DNA of 64,000 nt, taken from the NCBI GenBank assembly GCA_014898425.1, contig RCSZ01000001.1, positions 3,472,001 to 3,536,000 on the forward strand, read 5' to 3'. Shown here piece after piece: positions 59,848 through 64,000 of this stretch. The stretch's first letter is position 1. Every line of letters starts with the position of its first letter. Source of the DNA: Botryotinia globosa. Taxonomy: Eukaryota; Ascomycota; Leotiomycetes; Helotiales; Sclerotiniaceae. Below the pieces are notes generated by a model that did not search any database, was not told the origin of the DNA, and worked only from the letters and a program-made list of their open reading frames with translations. The position numbers were made by a program, and so were the translations under genes.

Positions 59848-62800
59848 TTGATAGATCCTCTGTTAAAGGAAAGAAAACTCGTTTGATCTGCTCTATCGAG
59901 AAGGCCCTCTAACTTGGAAGGTGGAGCAGATATTAAAGAGGACGAAGGGGGAATGTTTGTGTCCTTATGACCAGACCGAGATAGACTGGGTACAAAGTTG
60001 TAGATTGTTCAATCAGATATGGTTGGGTACGATGGGATTGATATCTTCTTTGGAAACTGTCTTTCTTAACGTCTCATTCGATGATGATGCTGATATCTTA
60101 ATCGATCATTTGATAATGCTCGCAAGCTTTTCCTCTGTTTAGTTTCACTGTGATATCTCTTGGACGGTAAGACTGAATGATCAATTAGAATGACCAAAAT
60201 TCTTGGAATTGGACTGCCGTTACTCACTATACGGTGAAAATGGTGTACGGTGTATGTATGGATGGTTGGTGAGCTTCCTATTTCAGATGTGAATCGGAAA
60301 TATTCGTCTGTTGTTGTTTCAACTTTCAATGCACTAGATGAGAAAGCTTGATTATTGCGATCTACACAATTAGCGTAGTTTACAGCAGGACAACAAGGTA
60401 ATTTGGCTTTCAGCCGATGGGATGTATCTATGAAGTTTGAAGAAGAAAGAAATATATTATTTTTTCATGAAGGAGATCATAGGTCAAGAGATCGAAGAGA
60501 ATTGTTGAGACGACTACTTGTACAAGTGTTGAGGTATTATTAGTCAACGACTGGGAGTCAAAACGATCACAATATAATTTTAAGCTCACCGGTGGCGGCT
60601 CAAAAGGTTGGCTAACTTTACCTCCCTCTAGCGAGAAAGAGATGATATGTACATACGTGATGAAGGGGTAAAAATGAGGCAGTTGAATATCCACAGAAGA
60701 ACTTTGGATCTATCAAAATAGTTTGGAGACGAGAATGATAATAAGCAGCTACATATTGTTTAATTCTTCTGGGTTAAAGAATTCTCCGAAAAAGGGAAGT
60801 ATCACATCGGTTCGGTATCGCGATGATACAGTATCCCGTGATAAATGATGACAAGACTTCTTTCTAGGTTGCAACTTTCTCTAACATATCATTTGTTCAC
60901 ACCATAGACGGCTTGATTGAATTTGCTTGGAATTGAACTAAGATATCAATTATAGATCAATTACATTACCAAGCCAATCACCATGATGATTGATAATCGA
61001 AGCTACAACCGCACGTGTTCTTGTCAACATCGGACAATCGTCCTTTCCTGTATGTCAGTTCAGCGAAGTACGCAATGCCATGCCAATCATGTATTATTAG
61101 CCTTAACAAAAGCATCGATACTCATGTCGGTCATGTCAATCATCACTCATTCTCATCTCGTCCACCAATAATCGCGTCTACCAAGTCAGCCTTTTCCATC
61201 TACTGTAGTGCTAAGTGCCCACCCTTTCCTTGTCCAACCTTCTACAATTAAATCAAATAACTCCGATGTCGCCTCCTTCCTCATTCTTTCCTTCTTTCCA
61301 CTCATCTCATCCACAAACTGTTCCCCATCCTTCAATCTATCCCTGTCAAGTTTCAAGTTTCAACCCAGCATGCGATGTCTTCACCGTGCCACCCTTACTA
61401 GTCTACCCAAGCGCTTCCGGAAGGTGCGTGGAGAAAGAAAGCCGTGATATTGTTCCTCGTGGCATGGCTGGGATCTATATGTATTATGTATGTACATTGG
61501 AGATACTGGGTAGGTGGATATGTAGTATCTCTAGATAGTACCAGCAATCGCACTATGGTTTAAATAGGAAGGCAAGATTTCGCTAAGATACAAGATGTAC
61601 GAATGCAGCAGTATACTCGTAGGTCTAGATGAAACTGGAGCATCGATCGTTAGTTATTAACTGTGTGCGCACTGCGGAGTATGATAGAACGAGCTCCCAC
61701 TCTCGGACTCAACAGTTACCTTTTTCCCTAGAGAGATTCGCCATTCATGAATCATGATGGGAATAGAAAACACATTTTGATATCCCGGCATTGAACACTA
61801 CCGGTAGGTTCGGAGAGATATGAGATGAAGTTATACATACATCCGAGATACCTACTCAGGCTACACTCAATCTACCAAGATAGATCCTAAAATATGCATA
61901 ATAGAAGGTTAACACGCGAATACCACTCTTGAAAATGAACTATCAATCCATACACACGTCAAGTAACTCCTGATAAAGGCCCTTGGTATCCAGATACACA
62001 TGGGGAATCCCCAGCCCACTCCAGTCCAGTGACATTCAAATATGGCAACAGCAAACGAACGTAACGTTGGTTACGAAATGGTCTAGAATCTATTCGATCC
62101 CCAGCAGTATGGGTACTACCACCTACCTAATATCATCATCGAATATGCGATAACAAATATATTTCCAACAAATACCCGTGCTGTATGCAACGCTGCCGCG
62201 ATAAAACCAGTTTATCATCTTGTGGCATGTAACTTACGTCTAGTTTGGAAGTTGCATACTTTCTGGCCACACGAGTATAATGATCACATCATATAACATA
62301 CATATACATACACATACATACATACTACATATATCCACTTTCAAACTGCACCTCACGAGTCACCACGCCATATCTTCCTCGAACCCAAACTCAAATCCAT
62401 CCATCCAGCTTTCTCCCCGCGCCGACTAAACGAGCAGCCCGATCGATGACGAAAGGTGCAACAAAATCTGATACATTCATATTAATCGAGATAACATGGC
62501 TGAGCACGGTATGGCAGTGTAGAAGCCAACATTGTCTCTCCTCAAGCCAAGCAACCTCACAGATTACTGGGAGATGAATTCTGCGCAAGGATCAATGGGA
62601 TGCCGTAGCATCACAAGTACGCAATCGTATAAATTCTCCTCATTCCTCATTCCTCATTCCTGCTGTCCCATACACACAGGACAATCAATGTTCTATCTGC
62701 TCTACCTTGATATGTCTCACTATATCTACTACTAAAGTTTCACCAAGGCAAACACTCGTGATTTACCAAATTCGAGATGTTGCTTTAATTACCTACCTAC

Positions 62801-63191
62801 CATTACAGCTCATTGGAGGCTTCATATTTCAAATAGGTGGTTGTGATTGTAAAGATGAATGAATAGGTTACATTGTACACTGGTCATTGATTATTTAAAT
62901 GGGTGGTCCGAGATGCTCGTATCGATGAGAAGGACGAATAATGGGGGATGAAGTGTAAGAGAAGATTCCATATGAACAATCTTGCTTTGATTTTGTAAAC
63001 CTTGATATCTCATGCATTTACGCGCTTTTCTGCCCGAAAATCGGGATTCCCTTTATGACCATTCTGTTCAAACATGCCCAAGATATAATTTCAGAAAAAA
63101 GAAAACTCCTTCGCTCCATTTTAACCAATAAAGTTCCTCCGAACCACCGACGCGTGCATGCCAACCCACAAGTAAATGCAGCTTATCACCA
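59848..63191. other. Long intergenic region; no gene seen
   Basis: 3.3 kb between the F-box start and the end of spt5. All open frames are under about 110 codons, with no domain. Short (CATA)n repeats lie near 62295-62330 and TTCCTCA repeats near 62635-62660. One TGCAACAAA copy lies at 62457. Confidence 0.5.
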
Positions 63192-64000
63192 TTAATCCAC
63201 GTATCTAGGACCATCATCCTGCCAATTACCTGCTGGAGTATCTGCAGCATAGGCACCCGGTGTAGGGGCACCTGCATAATATCCTGGTCCAGGTGTAGGA
63301 GCATCCATAGCTTGAGGTGTAGGAGCACCCCAATAACCCGGAGCTGGTGTTGGCGCCGAATAAGCCCCGGGAGTTGGAGCGTTCATTGCAGCTGGTGTGG
63401 GAGCAGAATATCCACCCGGGGTTGGTGCATTCATTGCAGCTGGTGTTGGCGCCGATAAAGGACCACCAGGAGTTGGAGCATCGTAGGCTGTTCCCCAATT
63501 ATTGTTATTGGATTGGCCGGAGTTCCAGTTGTCGTTTGAATTATTTGGTTGATAGGCTGGAGTCTTCGAACCCCATGCATCTCCAGCATTGCCACTACCG
63601 CCATACGCGGGTGTTTTGGACCCGTAGTTATCTGATAAGCCATAGGCTGGGGTTTTAGCACCAGACGACCAAGCAGGAGTTCTATTGCCACCTCCATAGG
63701 CTGTCCGACTACCATCATTTGCGGCATAAACAGTTCGGGATCCATCGTTCGACCAACCGGGTGTTCGCCCACCATCAGTAGGACCAGACTTCCAGGCAGG
63801 CGTTCGTCCACCTTGGGCACCACCATGAGGAGCTAAAGATGTTAGTAAATGTTGGCGAATAAGATAGAATCAACTTACTTCTTCCCCAAGCCGGAGTGCG
63901 CTCAGGAAGACCACCTGGCATTGGTGTTCGTCCACCAGCACCAGAGTCCCAACCTGGTCCAGGAGTTGCACCTCCATACCCACCACGACCTCTTGGAGCC
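63192..64000 (-). CDS. spt5: Transcription elongation factor Spt5, C-terminal repeat region (5' part beyond window)
   Basis: Exon 63832-63192 and the end of a preceding exon (64000-63879), joined across a 46-nt intron (63878-63833). Only the C-terminal repeat region is in the window. Two repeat types follow one another: first (G)(S/N)(R/K)TP(A)(W/Y) units ([46 protein letters not shown]), then APTP units ([50 protein letters not shown]). The end is [10 protein letters not shown]. In Spt5 this tail is phosphorylated at the repeat Thr/Ser by CDK kinases and recruits elongation and capping factors to RNA polymerase II. The tail composition is diagnostic. Confidence 0.9.

Overview
The window looks like nuclear DNA of a filamentous ascomycete. 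Genes carry short GT-AG introns of about 50-100 nt, one HET-domain gene is present, and AT-rich blocks consist of repeats whose differences are all C/T or G/A transitions, the mark of repeat-induced point mutation (RIP). Overall character and protein sequences suggest a leotiomycete of the Botrytis/Sclerotinia type; this placement is inference.

Layout: (1) 2-55, the last codons of a gene entering from the left; 56-4950, intergenic and full of simple repeats. (2) 4951-10178, pyruvate carboxylase in 14 exons, including exons of 8 and 6 nt and one 837-nt intron built of degenerate palindromic repeats. (3) 10179-15749, intergenic, with microsatellites, a RIP-degraded TA-flanked terminal-inverted-repeat element (11463-12654) and a cluster of a repeated TGCAACAAA motif. 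(4) 15750-28037, an N-acetylglucosamine (GlcNAc) catabolic cluster: GH3/GNAT fusion nag3 (-), deacetylase dac1 (+), deaminase dam1 (-), GlcNAc-kinase-type hexokinase hxk3 (+). (5) 28038-37739, an AT-rich island holding a full-length but dead Ty3/gypsy element (29257-35832, 150-bp LTRs), a 13-bp satellite and a solo LTR with a perfect 5-bp target duplication. (6) 37740-40839, Srs2-type UvrD helicase. (7) 42911-45282 (-), a transcription factor with two C2H2-type fingers plus a Zn2Cys6 cluster. (8) 47831-49107 (-), a broken hypothetical gene next to AT-rich sequence. (9) 51231-53837 (-), a HET-domain protein. (10) 54483-54995 (-) and 55594-55959 (+), two small Cys-rich proteins, divergent. (11) 56998-57108 (-), intron-containing tRNA-Val(UAC). 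(12) 57842-59847 (-), F-box protein. (13) 63192 to the right edge (-), the C-terminal repeat region of Spt5.

The four cluster genes form a pathway. The GH3 protein would release or handle GlcNAc, the hexokinase relative would phosphorylate it, Dac1 deacetylates GlcNAc-6-P, and Dam1 converts glucosamine-6-P to fructose-6-P plus ammonia. The transporter and Ndt80-like regulator that accompany this cluster in some fungi are not seen here. The nag3 product lacks the usual NagZ catalytic residues, so its role is open.

Exon joins were worked out by hand; each multi-exon model given as a CDS sums to a multiple of three and stays open to its stop.
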